Positions 11,994 to 23,726 are shown, numbered from the stretch's first letter. The stretch: 64,000 bases of DNA from Cladobotryum mycophilum (GCA_036429605.1 JAVFKD010000016.1:1054001-1118000); one strand, 5' to 3'. The notes: generated by a model not told the origin, from the sequence alone. Numbers and translations: made by a program.

Positions 11994-13693
11994 CGGAATG
12001 TCGGTACAAGCAAAAGGCAGAGGCGACAGTGATGAGCCGCCCTCCATATCCAACCATCCTTTGACACGCCACAACCAAGTTATTGTGGGCTTCGCTTAAG
12101 GTCGTAGTCATCCAAGCCGTCTGTTTGATTAAAACACGCGTCGCGTGAGATGCCGAATCTTAATGAACCAGTAACAATATTGGCCCGACTTTTTATTTAG
12201 TGACTGAAATCTTACGAGGCGAGCTTGTTGGGAGGCAGACGACCCCCCCCAAGGGCGTTGGTGTAGTAAGCAAGCAGACCGCTTGGTTCTGTTGAAAGCT
12301 GTGGTTGACAACCCTGCCACGCTGATTGGCCGAAATCACCTGTGTTTTCCCATAACAGAACATCGGTCTGTCTGTGGGAAAGAAAAAAACATCGAGGCTG
12401 AACATGCTGAAAGCGTCAAATGGCGTCTCAAACAAGGGAGTACAAGTAGATGACAGGTATTTCACTGTGCTTGGCATTTGAGCTGTTGACATCAGACCGC
12501 GCAAACCGTGTCAGGATGTTCTTCGCTTCACCATGTTGCGGACTCGGGAAGAGTCTGCCAACAGGCATTCCAATCCTCTTGCCAGGCACCACCACAGCCT
12601 GGACAGGAGGCAGAGACCATGTCTAAAATTGGATCAACAAAAGAGAGGATAATAACAAAACGTATGATCTCTCTGGCAAAACATACTTGTACCTTCTTCT
12701 TTTTGCTTTTGTAAGCCCTGAAAATGTCAATTTGTGTGGCACAAGCGTGCCAGCCACATCAAGCCTTGTCCATTGATGCTGTCATGGTTATTGAAGAGAA
12801 TACCGTTTACAAGGCATCTCCGACACTTCACTTCCCATTCAAATTTCAGGGACTCCACATCCACAGCACATGGGCGGTAACGGTAGCAAGGCAGGGGTGC
12901 TCCGGACATTTGTCCATGCTACCTTTCCTTCGTACCAGCGCCGTGACTGTGGTTCTCATCGACCAACAACAGAAAGGGTCTGTCGCACAGCTAGGATTTC
13001 CGGGTCGTGCGGAATTGATCAAGGTCATGTGTTGGCTAGATCTGTGATGAACTGGTCCAAGTTTTCCATCTAAACGGATACGCCGCTACCACTATCATAA
13101 TACCATATCAACTTTTTGTTTTTGTTTTTGTGATTTTTGTTGCCTTCCTCTCCTCCGGCGGTCGGCCGCGGAGGTTGGGATAGATGTTTGTAATAAAGCA
13201 AACGACACTTAAAGACGAAAATGTTCACTGCTCCGACCGCCAGTGTTATCGCGTGAAAAATATTGGGTAGTTGCTTCACATAACAAAAATTCACCTCGAC
13301 TCGCTTGATGCACAATGCGCAACAAAATGGAGAGGATCCTATTTCCGGACTGGTCGTCAATGGTAGAAAGATCAAAATTCTGTTGATCACTGGCCTTTTG
13401 CTTGCATGAAGCTCCACTTCGAGATCATCGGCGGTTCTTGGTTGCTGTGGGTTTGCGGGTTCGTTACCGACTCCAATTAAAACCAGAGAAAAGAAAAAAA
13501 AATTCACTTCGACCAGAACGCGCGCTGCTGGGTGAACCGCCGTAGGAGGCGCGAAGATAACTCTATGGATCCAGTGCTAGTCAACTACTGGATCGATGGC
13601 TGCAGTGGATCTGAGGCATTTCTCTCCGCATTCTCCGTCAATTGAGCTGGAGTGAGGAGTCCTGCATGTACGAGTACGTGCAAAATACACATG

Positions 13694-13705
13694 CTGTACG
13701 TACAG
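13694..13705. repeat. Second copy of the CTGTACGTACAG palindrome
   Basis: A 12-bp perfect palindrome identical to the core of the 22-bp palindrome 1.7 kb away. Confidence 0.9.
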
Positions 13706-13866
13706 ACGCACATACACAACTTAGGACGCATACCAATGCATTGGCTTCCCTGTAGGTATATGCAGCTTCTTGTTCCAGATGGAGGGATTGGGAACCATCA
13801 GACAGAGCCCAAGTTGACTAGGCGGCTACTGATGGCTGACTGCTGCTAAAATCGAGAAAGGAGAAC

Positions 13867-13889
13867 CTGCTGCTGCTGCTGCTGCTGCT
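13867..13889. repeat. (CTG)7-8 trinucleotide repeat
   Basis: Tandem CTG units in non-coding sequence. Confidence 0.93.
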
Positions 13890-15970
13890 TCTTTATTCTT
13901 CTTCCGTAATGGGGTGATATGCTGCCCTCGGTCTGGCTGTCCTCTAATAGAAGGTAAGCAAGGGAACGGTCGCGGCCTAGACAGGCCATACCATTCTTCG
14001 AGACGTCCCGGGTAATACGCGGTTGGGCGGACGGACTCCTAACGTCTCCCGCTGTCTCCATTCTGACGTCTTTTTGTCTTGAACGATCAGGGTTTGCTGC
14101 TCCGTTTGTATGTATGTACATATCTTTAGCCTCTGCTCCATAGGCGGGCAGGTTGGTAGGCACGCACGGCACCGCCCCAACTGTGATTGATTGAAGGAGC
14201 AAGATTGTCCTCTTGACCCTTATCCTATCTCAGGTCGAGTCCGCGTTGGAATCGATTAATCACCATGCAGGGTCTGCCGTCCATACCGTCCTTACCCGGG
14301 TCGAGTATCGTGCTAATATCGAGCGACTGCTCCACGGGGGTCTCTAGTCTGCTTTGTTTCGTGACTCGCAGAGTTTCTTCGTTCGAGAACAGACAAGGGC
14401 ATTGACAACAGGGACAGAGGGCCTTGGCGGATTGGTGGATACGGCCGTAGACGCGATTCCCTTTTAAACGGAGCGTGCATTTGCGACTTCAGACCCGCAC
14501 TGCAGACACTCCTTGGCTTCCGTTTTGACCACCCCCTTCAATTTTCATCTGCGTCACTTGCCATCAGGCGACCTGTCGAGTGGTGGGTGACTGAGAACTT
14601 GAATGGTACAAACATGTGAGTGGTCACGACCTTTTGAGGGCTGTGAAATTCGGGAAATTTGATATGACACTGGCTGAATCAATACCCTTTTTGTTTTGGC
14701 TTCCATTTCTTCCATTTCTTTCATTTAGTACTGAAGAACAACTCCGTAAACAAACTTGAGTCGGCGAAAGCCATTGCAATATTGTTAGATGGAGGTCTGG
14801 AGCCAGCGGTGGATAAGGTGGATAAGATGCCTGTCCTGTACATGGAGAATCAAGATAAAGAAAGAAAAATTTTCTGTTATGTGAGGTTCCTGAGGCAGAG
14901 AATTGGAAATCGAAAAACCAACAGTGCTCGTGCACTTACCCTGGTGGACATCGTTTTTGGCACCAGCCTCATCCTACCAACATTGGAAGACAAAAGGTCA
15001 CTCTGCTGTACCTATAGCCACCTCAGTGGTCCCCTAGGCGGACTTGTGGTGGCAACTGTACCGACGCCCCCTTCTGAGCCAAACATAGCCCGCCTAGAGC
15101 AACCCCCCCAGAGCCCCCTAAAATGGCTCCCCAAGCTCCTCTCCAAGCCCCCCAACCATCCATTCATAGCACCCCGAGTCTGACCCCCTTCCGCATGTTC
15201 CTCATTTAGGTACGTACTTGTGTGAGGTGCATTTTACGATGGCCCTGCACGAGCCAATGGACTAGCGCGTAAATGCACTAGCCTGTGCCATTCTTGGCAA
15301 ATTTGACCCAGAGAAGACCCAGATGTGAACCATGGGAACAGGTACCCCAGCACGGCGAAATGGGCGGATAGATACTTTGTGTTTTCGTTACCACCATCCC
15401 GCTAAGGCTCCTAGTTGTCCCGTCAGTGGCACTGTCATGGCTCATGGCAGACCAGACCAAGACCTACCTAGACATCCCCCACCCCCGAACGAAACACACA
15501 CAGTCCACGGTGGAGGGTATTAAAAAAAAAGGATGGATGGATCCCCGACGGAACATCAACGAGGTACCGTGAGTACCAAGATGGTCGAGTACTAGGTACT
15601 GGGTACTTTGTACGTAAACAGAGTTTGGTGGGTTGGCTTTGTACCTTCATCACTCAACTCGACTTGCACAGGCACAGTTTAGATTGTGTGTGCACCCCAA
15701 CTACCTATGACACTCTCTCACCAAAGTAACCAAGTAGGTACCCCCAGGAACCTGACGCTTGTCGCATGCACCCACCGACCAGTGCCCACTGCCCTGTGTC
15801 TTGTTTTCCTCTCTTTCTCTCTCTCTCGCGCGCTCTCGCTGTCTCTCTCTTCGCCTGCCTCGTTGTCACTGTAACCTTGGAGCTGGTTGAGCCGCCCATA
15901 CCCAGAACAAGCCAGAGCCTTGACCTTGCTTGGCCGGCCATTCACTTTCGTACTACTTGTATCTACATGG

Positions 15971-17170
15971 TCCTCTCGCACATTTGCATTTCCTCACACA
16001 CACATTCTCTCTCTCCATCTCATCTTCCTCCAACACTTTTTTCTTTCTTCAACCTCCCTTCCCTCCTCTCCTCCGCCGAAATTCCGAATCCGCCGAATTC
16101 CCTGACAAGCTTCGTCACGAACTCGCCTTTTTGTTGGCCTTGTTCGTCGACGTCTGGATTCTGGTTTCTCGAGTAAAGCCGACCTCTGCTGCCTCTCAGT
16201 TTCGCTGCTGTGCAGGCTTGTTGCTCCTTGTGTTCCCCACGGAATTGCACTGCAGTGGCCGGTAACGATACGACCTCTTCTGCTTCCCTTTGCAGTTGGC
16301 ACTGTCGCATCTTCCATCCCCTCCAACGGCATATTCTCTTCGAGAGGTTAGTTTCATCCGCCTGGCCGTGAACAATCTGGAGTTTTGTGTTTGCCACTTT
16401 CGTCTCGTCTTGTCTCGTCTCTCTCCTACCCTGCCGCCTATTCGTCAACAAGCCATCCTTTATTTTGGCGACATCCTATGCGCGATACCTGCAGCGATAC
16501 TTTGATATTTGAGTTCGCCTTTGGAATAAGCCTCGACGAGAACACCAGAATTGATCCTTGCTTCGAGCTTAACCGTCGCGTCCGAAAGCATATTCCACTC
16601 GGCACACTGTCGACACCTTCAACCAAGTTACATTCGGGACAGACGCATCGATTAGTCAAACCATCACAGTGGCAAACGCAAACTCTGCTTGTTCATCATT
16701 ATTGACTTTGTGCATATGGTTATTCTAACACTACTTGGACAGTGCTGTCTCCAACCTTACGCCTTTCATTTTCATCACCTCATTTCCGGCTATAATAGCT
16801 GAGCTTTACGCGAATAGGGATACTTGAACCCTGGACGGTCTCATTCTTCATCAGCCGCTCAATCATCACTTACTTCTCGCGCCATTCATCTTCTCCTCTT
16901 CTCATCTTCTCGACCTTTATTCGTTGCCACTCATCACGAACGATACGAACAATTCGTAAATGGCCTGTTCGTCTCAGTAAAAGCCTACTCGATATTTTTT
17001 CTTCTTCTCCTTCGTCCCTTCGCCTCTTCGCCAAACCGACATCTTTCTTCCTTCAACGCTATTCTTCTGCGTTATCCTTTCTCTCTTCGTGTGCCTGTCG
17101 CCGTAAGAGAGTTCTTCATCTCCGACAAAGATCCCGCTGATCTTCGTCGGACTTCCACCAATCCTTCATC
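15971..17170 (+). promoter_or_regulatory. Inferred long 5' leader of the CLG1-like cyclin with three uORFs
   Basis: A CT-rich promoter-like stretch (15805-16075) leads into 1.2 kb with only three upstream ATGs on the coding strand; 15971-16477 has none. Each ATG opens a complete uORF: 16478-16705 (75 codons), 16716-16802 (28 codons) and 16960-16980 (6 codons). Depletion of ATGs between promoter and start codon is the usual mark of a transcribed leader. uORFs are known to control yeast G1 cyclin translation (CLN3); similar control here is inference. A leader intron cannot be excluded. Confidence 0.55.
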
Positions 17171-18163
17171 ATGCCTGGAGGCGTATGTGCTGTCCTCGAC
17201 TATGAGGTCGAATTGATGGCCGAGTATGTTGCTGAGATGGCGACGCGTGTTGTCACTCCCGAAGCCAGCGTTACTGCGCCGTTTCGAAAATTTGTGACTC
17301 AAATCCTCACCTCGACTCGTCTCCCGAGTACGACCATTCTCCTTGGCATGAACTACCTTGCCAAGAGGATCAACGCTATGAAAAGCCAGGGTCCGTACAA
17401 GGCTTCCGAGGGCCAGGTCTGGCGATACCTCACCGTCTCACTTCTCCTGGGATCCAAGTTCTTGGATGACAATACTTTCCAGAACCGATCTTGGTCCGAA
17501 GTCAGTGGCATCGCTGTTTCTGAGCTGAATGCTCTCGAATTCGATTGGGTCCAGGCCATGAGCTGGAGGCTTTATGTCAATCTCGATCTTAGCAAGGACT
17601 ACCAGGCCTGGCTCGAGAACTGGCGTGATTGGCAGCAGATGAAGAAGCGACAGGCTGCCCAGGCCAACAGGGAGCGCCTGGCCGCTCTTGTCCCGGCCAT
17701 CGATACCGATCTGTCAAGATACGGAAGCAACCGTTGCTCTCCCCACTCGCGCTACATCCAGGCGCAGATTGCAGAGTACGAGCGCTATCAGGCTATGAAA
17801 TCCCAACAGCAGTCGTACCGATCTCGCGACTCCACTTGGGCACACAACCCCTGGAATGCACCTCTTACACCCCCAGACTCGGGCTATGGCACACCAGAAT
17901 ACACTTCGTCGGCGACTTCTAGCAATGCCCGCTACAACGAGTGGTTTTCTCAGGCCGCCGCGCAGTACACTAGTCGGTACCCACAACCTCCTGCTCACAG
18001 CACATTCTATCCCAGTCGCCAGAATTCCTACGGGTCTCACTACTCATACCATCACCACAACTGGGAACATGGTAGCGAGTGTGCTTGCCAGAACTGTGCG
18101 GAACCCATGAAGCAGACACCATACTTCATGTCACACGGCTTTGGCCAGCCAGTCATGGGCTGA
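17171..18163 (+). CDS. CLG1: Pho85-type cyclin, CLG1-like
   Basis: Intronless gene of 330 residues. The N-terminal half is a cyclin box (about residues 15-140): VELMAEYVAEMATRVV, PFRKFVTQILTSTRLPSTT, ILLGMNYLAKRIN, VWRYLTVSLLLGSKFLDDN, and the second-helix block ALEFDWVQAMSWRLYVNLDL. The layout, with an invariant Lys-Phe-Leu-Asp in the middle and a short C-terminal box, matches fungal PCL/CLG1 cyclins, which activate a Pho85/Cdk5-type kinase. The C-terminal half is disordered and rich in Gln, Ser, Tyr and Pro, with possible CDK sites (LTPPDSGYGTP) and a His-Cys-rich end (HHHNWEHGSECACQNC). The ATG is the first in frame after a long leader. The cyclin call is strong; the exact subfamily (CLG1 rather than PCL) is less certain. 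Confidence 0.82.
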   Translation: MPGGVCAVLDYEVELMAEYVAEMATRVVTPEASVTAPFRKFVTQILTSTRLPSTTILLGMNYLAKRINAMKSQGPYKASEGQVWRYLTVSLLLGSKFLDDNTFQNRSWSEVSGIAVSELNALEFDWVQAMSWRLYVNLDLSKDYQAWLENWRDWQQMKKRQAAQANRERLAALVPAIDTDLSRYGSNRCSPHSRYIQAQIAEYERYQAMKSQQQSYRSRDSTWAHNPWNAPLTPPDSGYGTPEYTSSATSSNARYNEWFSQAAAQYTSRYPQPPAHSTFYPSRQNSYGSHYSYHHHNWEHGSECACQNCAEPMKQTPYFMSHGFGQPVMG

Positions 18164-20116
18164 GATGAACAACAGTCCCCCTTTCCCTCCATCGAGTAAA
18201 ATTGATCTTGAGGGAGATTTCTTATTTCCTTTATCTGTCTTTGAATCAAAATTGGCGCGGAACTTGAATTTTAATGGTTACGAGATTCACTATTTTCCTA
18301 AGAGGACGCGTGTTTTCAGATACCCCCGACACGAAAAAAGTCGACCACGCGATCAGTTTTCAGCACGTCTCTCTTCTAGCCGTCATGGAGAGGCATCACG
18401 CCGCGGCCTCTGTTGACAGAGGTGTGACCCATAGGATTGGTCATGCTCTTGGACAGATTGTCCGGCTTTGGTTAGCCTTCATGGGACGGCGCATTCCATG
18501 TTATACGTTCATAATGGTCTGGTTCGGCGCATTGGTATTATTTTTTCCTTCACGTTAAAAAAGCTCCCGCAAAGTGGATGGGCCTGGTTCTCTCGGTTTC
18601 GGAGCTTGAGTTTAGCTCTCCACATGAGTGTCGACGAGAACACCATGATGGATGAATTTGAAACCTTGCGTATCAGTGCTGGTCTCAACCAACATCGCAC
18701 AGACGGCGGGCGAGATTCATTCTTTTTTCTTCTTTCTTGCGATCCTTGATGTGATCGCCTTCGTATCGCATTGCACATAGACTTGGTATTGGTACCATAC
18801 ATGGGTATCATCATAGATCTGGAAATCGGCTTGTTAGGCGCCGCTTGTTGTGGTAGCCGCTTGCTTCGAGGTTCATGGGTGCAACAAAAAGTTGCCCTTA
18901 AACAGACACATGTGTCTAGATCGAGTTATTCCTGCGTCGCGTTTCGAGGCCCTCGAACAGTCCATGTTCACGCCTTACCCGGTCGAGATACCGGCACAAT
19001 TCCTTGGACTGCGACGGCGTTCTTGATTTGACGCAGAAAAGATTCAAAAGTTTGGGATTAGTACATATGACACTTCGTTGCTTGTGGCAGGATTGGTGTC
19101 AGTAAAATGGAATATTCATGAGGGGTTCTTTGCATTGTTTTAAGCGGGTAAAACGGGGATTGGGCAGGTTTCTTTTTCTTCTTTTTCGAAGTGCCTCTAT
19201 TCACTTTACACTTTCACGATCTTGCATTCTATCACCCAACCCAGATCGATGCGCTGGCACTTCGAGCTCATGATGAGGCCAGGTTGAGCATCACTGGGTT
19301 TTTTCTTTTTTCTTTTTTTCTTTTCTTTTTTTATCTATTTTATTCATGAGATACTAGACGTCTTTGGCTCATGGATTGGCATCAGTAGAAGAATGGGGGG
19401 GGGTTTCAATGGTATGGTGGTTTTCTCTGTCTGGGTTTAATGAGGTTTCTTGTGCTGGGGTGAAGGTTGGCAAGCATGTCACGTTCACGTCAAATTACTT
19501 TTTATGTCGTGGGATTGGTTCTTTTGGGCAAGGGGTTGGTCAATTGGGTCTATTGGTTGATGTTGACGCTTGGGGTTGGGTTGGAATGTTCAATTTTTTT
19601 CTTTTCTTGACTGACGGTCTGGCGTGGGAGCAGCAATCGTCAAGCCTTCGTTGTCATGTATTACAAAAGGAGGTTTGGGCGGCATGGCCAGTTGTCAATC
19701 GTGAGGACTACCACCTCATTATATCAATCTGAGGAGATACCTGCTACCTTTTGAGGTGGCACCCTAAGTGTTAGAATAAAATTCAAATCATAACAGAAAC
19801 ACTCCACTTGATAACACTTGGCATCATTTATCGTGAAGCATTGATTGTGCGTTCTCCCTACTATTGTTGTGTGTAGTGATGTGTGTAGTGGCACGAATTC
19901 GATATCGCTAGCAGTAGCTATGTTATAAGTGTTTGACGTAGTTGTAAAATTGGTAGTAAGTGTATGTCTGGAGTTGGAAGAAGTGGTTCACAATCATGGC
20001 ACAACATCAACAAGATTACGAACAAAGTGCGGGAATAAGATGATGTATTCAACTATCGCATCCAAGTATTCTGTACCAGCCGCCATCATGGCAATTTGGC
20101 CACACTGCTAGGACCC
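18164..20116. other. Intergenic between convergent CLG1-like and SDR genes
   Basis: No gene can be supported. It contains CTTT/TTTTC-rich tracts (18718-18738, 19168-19188, 19300-19340) and direct echoes of ATCGATATC-like sequence. No tRNA, snRNA or transposon terminus was recognised. Confidence 0.55.
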
Positions 20117-21071
20117 TTATTTCGCAAAGTTTAGCAAGAGCAGGTCGGACAGGCCGGTGAAAGCAGTCTCCCTGGCTTGCACGAGCTGATTCCAGGTTTC
20201 TTGGCTCGTGGTGCCGGGCAAGCCGATGGATATGTCCTCCTTGTCCTGGACGAGCTCGGCGTACGTCTTCTCAGTGAACTCGTCGACCGGCATGCCCATG
20301 GCGCCGCCGTCGGGACCTATGTAGTCATGCATCTCACCTAGAAAACAGAATGTTAACAAAAGTTGGAGGTGTGTGTATGTGTATGACAGAGAGAGAGATA
20401 GGGGAGGGGAGAAGTATTTACTTTGAACCATGGGAGGGGAGATTTCAATGAACCTCACGTTGGAACCTTGGTTCTCGCGGCGGAGGCAGTCGAAAAAGGC
20501 CCGGAGAGCGGCCTTGGAGGCGGAGTAGGCGGAGAGGGTGATGGCCGGGACGAGGGATATGTGAGTGCCGGTGACGATCAGGCTGGTGGGGTAACCCTTG
20601 GCCTGGAGATGGGGGAGGAACTTGATGCTGAGGTTGACCAGAGAGGTGAAGTTTGTGTCAATCTGACCATGGAAGGCGTCGAGATCGACCTCTGCGGGCT
20701 TGGAGAGCCGGACGGGGCCTTGGATTCCCGAGTTGAGGAAGACGGAGTCCAAGTCTGGGTAGTCTTTGACCACTCTGAGAGATGTTTTGTTAGTCAAACG
20801 ATTATACTTCTTCTACTTGCTTCTACTTGGGAGTCTGGTGGGTTTTTATATACTTGTTCACAAAGGCATCGAGGCCAGCTTTGTCGGTAATGTCAAACTG
20901 GATGGAGCTGGCGCGTTCGGCTCCGTGCTTCCTGACAAAGGCATCGAGTCTCTCCTGACGACGACCGACGGCGATGACTTTGGCTCCCTCCTGGACGAGC
21001 TTGTCTGCCATGGCGGCGCCGATGCCAGATGTGGCACCGACGAGGAGGACACGCTTGTACTGGAAGGTCAT
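20117..21071 (-). CDS. Short-chain dehydrogenase/reductase (classical SDR)
   Basis: Three exons on the minus strand (21071-20854, 20774-20422, 20337-20117) give 263 residues. The Rossmann dinucleotide motif VGATSGIG (Gly12, Gly16, Gly18) is preceded by RVLL. An LNSGI motif replaces the usual NNAG, and the catalytic Tyr156-x3-Lys160 (AYSASKAAL) is intact. The catalytic Ser position, about 13 residues before the Tyr, is Thr143 in VTGTHISLVP, with Ser146 nearby. The C-terminal pattern (EISPPMVQSEMHD, GGAMGMPVDEFTEKTYAEL) resembles the DltE-like/YdfG-like soluble SDRs of fungi. Splice joints restore AFVNK|VVKDYPDLD and PPMVQS|EMHDYIG. Substrate is unknown and cofactor preference is not obvious. 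It shares a 919-bp divergent promoter with a Zn2Cys6 regulator, which may control it. Confidence 0.9.
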
Positions 21072-21192
21072 TTTTTTTGTTGGTAGGATTGGTTGCAAAG
21101 TTTGGAAGTGGTTTAACCGAGTATTATGCTGGGGTTCTTTGGTATATCGTTCAAGTATCGAGTTGAAGATGATAATAAAGCTGGATATCGAG

Positions 21193-21590
21193 TCCGGATG
21201 GTTTCATCTTTATAGTCAAAACGAGGTCGCTTTCAGAGCAGGCCCATCGCAGCTCATCATCTCCAAGGCAGTAAAGCCTCCGGACTTAACGAGTATTGAA
21301 AACGAAGATCTCGTCATCTTTTCCCGGATTTTAGACCTTTGCTTAAGATCCGAGAGCCCATGGGCCATAAGATCAATGCTCATCATCGCTTTGTAGTTTC
21401 TAAGAAAAGCTCCAAGTAGACGACCATGATGAAGTTCCCCGACCGGAGACTTCCTGGCATGCAACATCGTCAACGGAACGCTAGCTGTTTGCGTGCTAGT
21501 CGCTGTCCAGTTCTGCTAGCAAGATCCACTTCCGGAACGCTAACCCGGTATGGAAATGTCTAGGCGGGAGGGGAAAAAGGAAATACCGGA
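21193..21590. promoter_or_regulatory. CCGG-rich divergent promoter between SDR and Zn2Cys6 gene
   Basis: The 21072-21990 interval separates two divergent genes. Seven CCGG tetramers fall within 21194-21589 (at 21194, 21280, 21324, 21443, 21532, 21545, 21586), including two TCCGGA and one TTCCGGAA; fewer than two would be expected by chance. Zn2Cys6 factors bind CGG half-sites, so these are candidate sites for the adjacent regulator. Binding is inference. Confidence 0.45.
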
Positions 21591-21990
21591 TCAGGATCAA
21601 TGATAAGGAGGTAAAGGTTACCAGTACTAACAGTGGCAATGAAGGAATTACAAAGTAAGAGAAGAAGAAGTAAACAGCAGCAAGAGAAAGATACGTCAAT
21701 AAGACAAGAAGAACAAAAAAAAACCCCCCCAGAAATAAAAGAAAGAAAGAAAGAAGAACAAAATAAACACAAATCTGTCTACCCCTGTCGCCCTTGAGTG
21801 GTTCTCCACGCACATCTCAATTCTCACTTACAACCATCCCTAGATCCGTCCAGACCATTGTCTGTTAGACTTCTTGCAGATCAACATGCGCCAATCAACT
21901 TAGATTGCCTACATAGGACATCTATTTCTTCATCATACCCGCTTACTTGAACTTCTAGGTCCAGCTTACGGCAGTGGAGCTTTCATCATC

Positions 21991-23546
21991 ATGGTATACA
22001 GGGGACAGCCGTCCAAGGATTGCTTGCCATGCAGGAAAAGGAAGCTTCGGGTAAGGTCCAAGGCCCATGTTTATTAGTATATTTACTTACTGACACACCA
22101 TCTTTTCATACTGTTTAGTGTGATCTAAAGAGACCCAGCTGCGGCCAGTGCAAGAGGGCTGGCATTGCATGTTCGGGGTATCGAGATCCTAACGATTTCA
22201 TCTTTCGAGATCAGACCCGGATGGTTCATCAGAAAGTGTCTGCTGCCAATTCTAGAGCACTTTTACCCGTTTCTGCAGATAACGACACGCTGTTACTTCC
22301 TGACCTTACCCTTGGCTCCATTCGCACACTGCAGTTGGATTGGGTCGTTCGCGCCCGTCATGATTTCTTTGCCCATTATGTCTTTGGCATGTCTGGCAGC
22401 TATGACATGCTGGCCACTCTGTATGAAGAAGCCAGGATGGGAGATCATCTCGCCACGAGCGTAGACGCCGCCAGTCTCGCCTTCATGGCCACGAGTCGTC
22501 ATCCCGGGACACCGGAGCTGTTACGGCAGGCCACCAAGTACTATACGATTGCCCTTCGGCGTTTGAACGAGGCTCTTTCCTGTCAGAAGACGGTAGCTGC
22601 CGATTCGACTCTGCAATCTGTGCTCCTCCTGGACCTCTTTGAGAAGATGGTCAGCCGAAACCTTGCGGCTACCGCTTCGTGGATGGGCCACGTGTATGGG
22701 GGCACCATGATAGCAAAAGTACGCGGACATCGCAACCTGCAAACCTACGTCAGCCAGCGGCTATCGACTAGACTCTACATCACTCTTGTGATAAGCTGCG
22801 GTGTTGCCGGCACAAGGATCCCCGAGGGGCTTGGTGAGCTGAAACGCGGCCTCGACGCCTTGTTCCACGATAGGCACGACCTGAAGTGGAGAGTCACATC
22901 GCTGAATGAGGACGTGGTCAACTTTCGGGCGGATGTGCTAGAAGGCAGGTATTCTGACAATGTTGATCTCGTAGCCGAGGCCAAACGGCTCGATGGCTTG
23001 TTTTGTGCGGTGGAGGCGTCGTTGCCACCAGACTGGGATCCTAAGCGTGTTGCTACCAACAATGACGATGATATTGAGAATTGTCTGGTGTTTGGATGTT
23101 ATTATGACATTTATGCCCACCATGCAGTAACGCAGGTGCGCAACGTCATTCGAACAATGCGAATCCACCTGCACATCCTCATCCAGAAACACCCAGCCTC
23201 TGAAGACGACATCGAGTCCTCCAAGGCCATCGTAGAAGCCTGTGTCCTAGACATTTGCGCGGGCGTGCCGCAGTTCATACTCCCAAGAGCCCGCCCCGAG
23301 AACAGCACACCCTTCTCCCCAACACAGGTATTGGAATGCTTCACCATCCTGGTGCCCCTTTACTTTGCCGGACACGTATCGGCGGACCCCGCGGTGCGGC
23401 CGTGGACCATTGGGGTGCTGAGATACATGGCAGAGGTCGGGGGTATAGAGGCGGCGCGGAGGACTGCTGATACGCTAGAGTTTTCGCCAGAGGTGGAGTA
23501 TTGGGAAATGTATTCCATGTTGGGAGGGTATGCGTTTGCCGTTTGA
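21991..23546 (+). CDS. Zn2Cys6 (Gal4-type) fungal transcription factor
   Basis: Two exons (21991-22050 and 22119-23546) give 495 residues. The N-terminal binuclear zinc cluster is complete only after splicing: Cys11-x2-Cys14-x6-Cys21-x6-Cys28-x2-Cys31-x6-Cys38. The 68-bp phase-0 intron falls between Arg20 and Cys21, a frequent place in fungal regulators. After the cluster comes a fungal-specific regulatory region (fungal_trans_2 type) with typical blocks TLQSVLLLDLFEKM, HVYGGTMIAKVRG and LVISCGVAGTRIP. The protein lacks an obvious coiled-coil linker. It is probably nuclear and controls a small local or metabolic programme; targets are unknown, the divergent SDR being the first candidate. The start is the only ATG giving the full cluster. 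Confidence 0.93.
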
Positions 23547-23655
23547 TGAAACATGATGAAGGCGTTTTTGTTTTGTATAAGGTCAAGGGGAGACTGGTTT
23601 ACCATGTGTCCCATTTATTGAATGATTTTGTAAAAATTAAATCTAGACTGTGATT

Positions 23656-23726
23656 TTCTTCTTCTTCTTCTTCTTCTTCTTCTTCTTCTTCTTCTTCTTC
23701 TTCTTCTTCTTCTTCTTCTTCTTCTT
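23656..23726. repeat. (TTC)n microsatellite, about 71 bp
   Basis: About 23 uninterrupted TTC units, 110 bp after the regulator's stop codon, probably in its 3' untranslated region. The rest of 23547-24205 holds the FYV6 promoter and no further gene. Confidence 0.97.

Larger units (their letters stand above)
6337..15970. other. Gene-free region of about 9.6 kb upstream of the CLG1-like leader
   Basis: No protein or RNA gene can be supported. Open frames are up to about 145 codons but have no recognisable domain, overlap on both strands and run into low-complexity sequence. It contains microsatellites (7559-7583 GAT, 8207-8226 TC, 8511-8528 CA, 13867-13889 CTG), triplicated TACCTG at 9359-9378, and many GTAC-centred palindromes (for example 11972-11993 and 13694-13705). 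Base composition is not obviously AT-rich, so there is no clear sign of RIP-degraded transposons. Confidence 0.6.
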
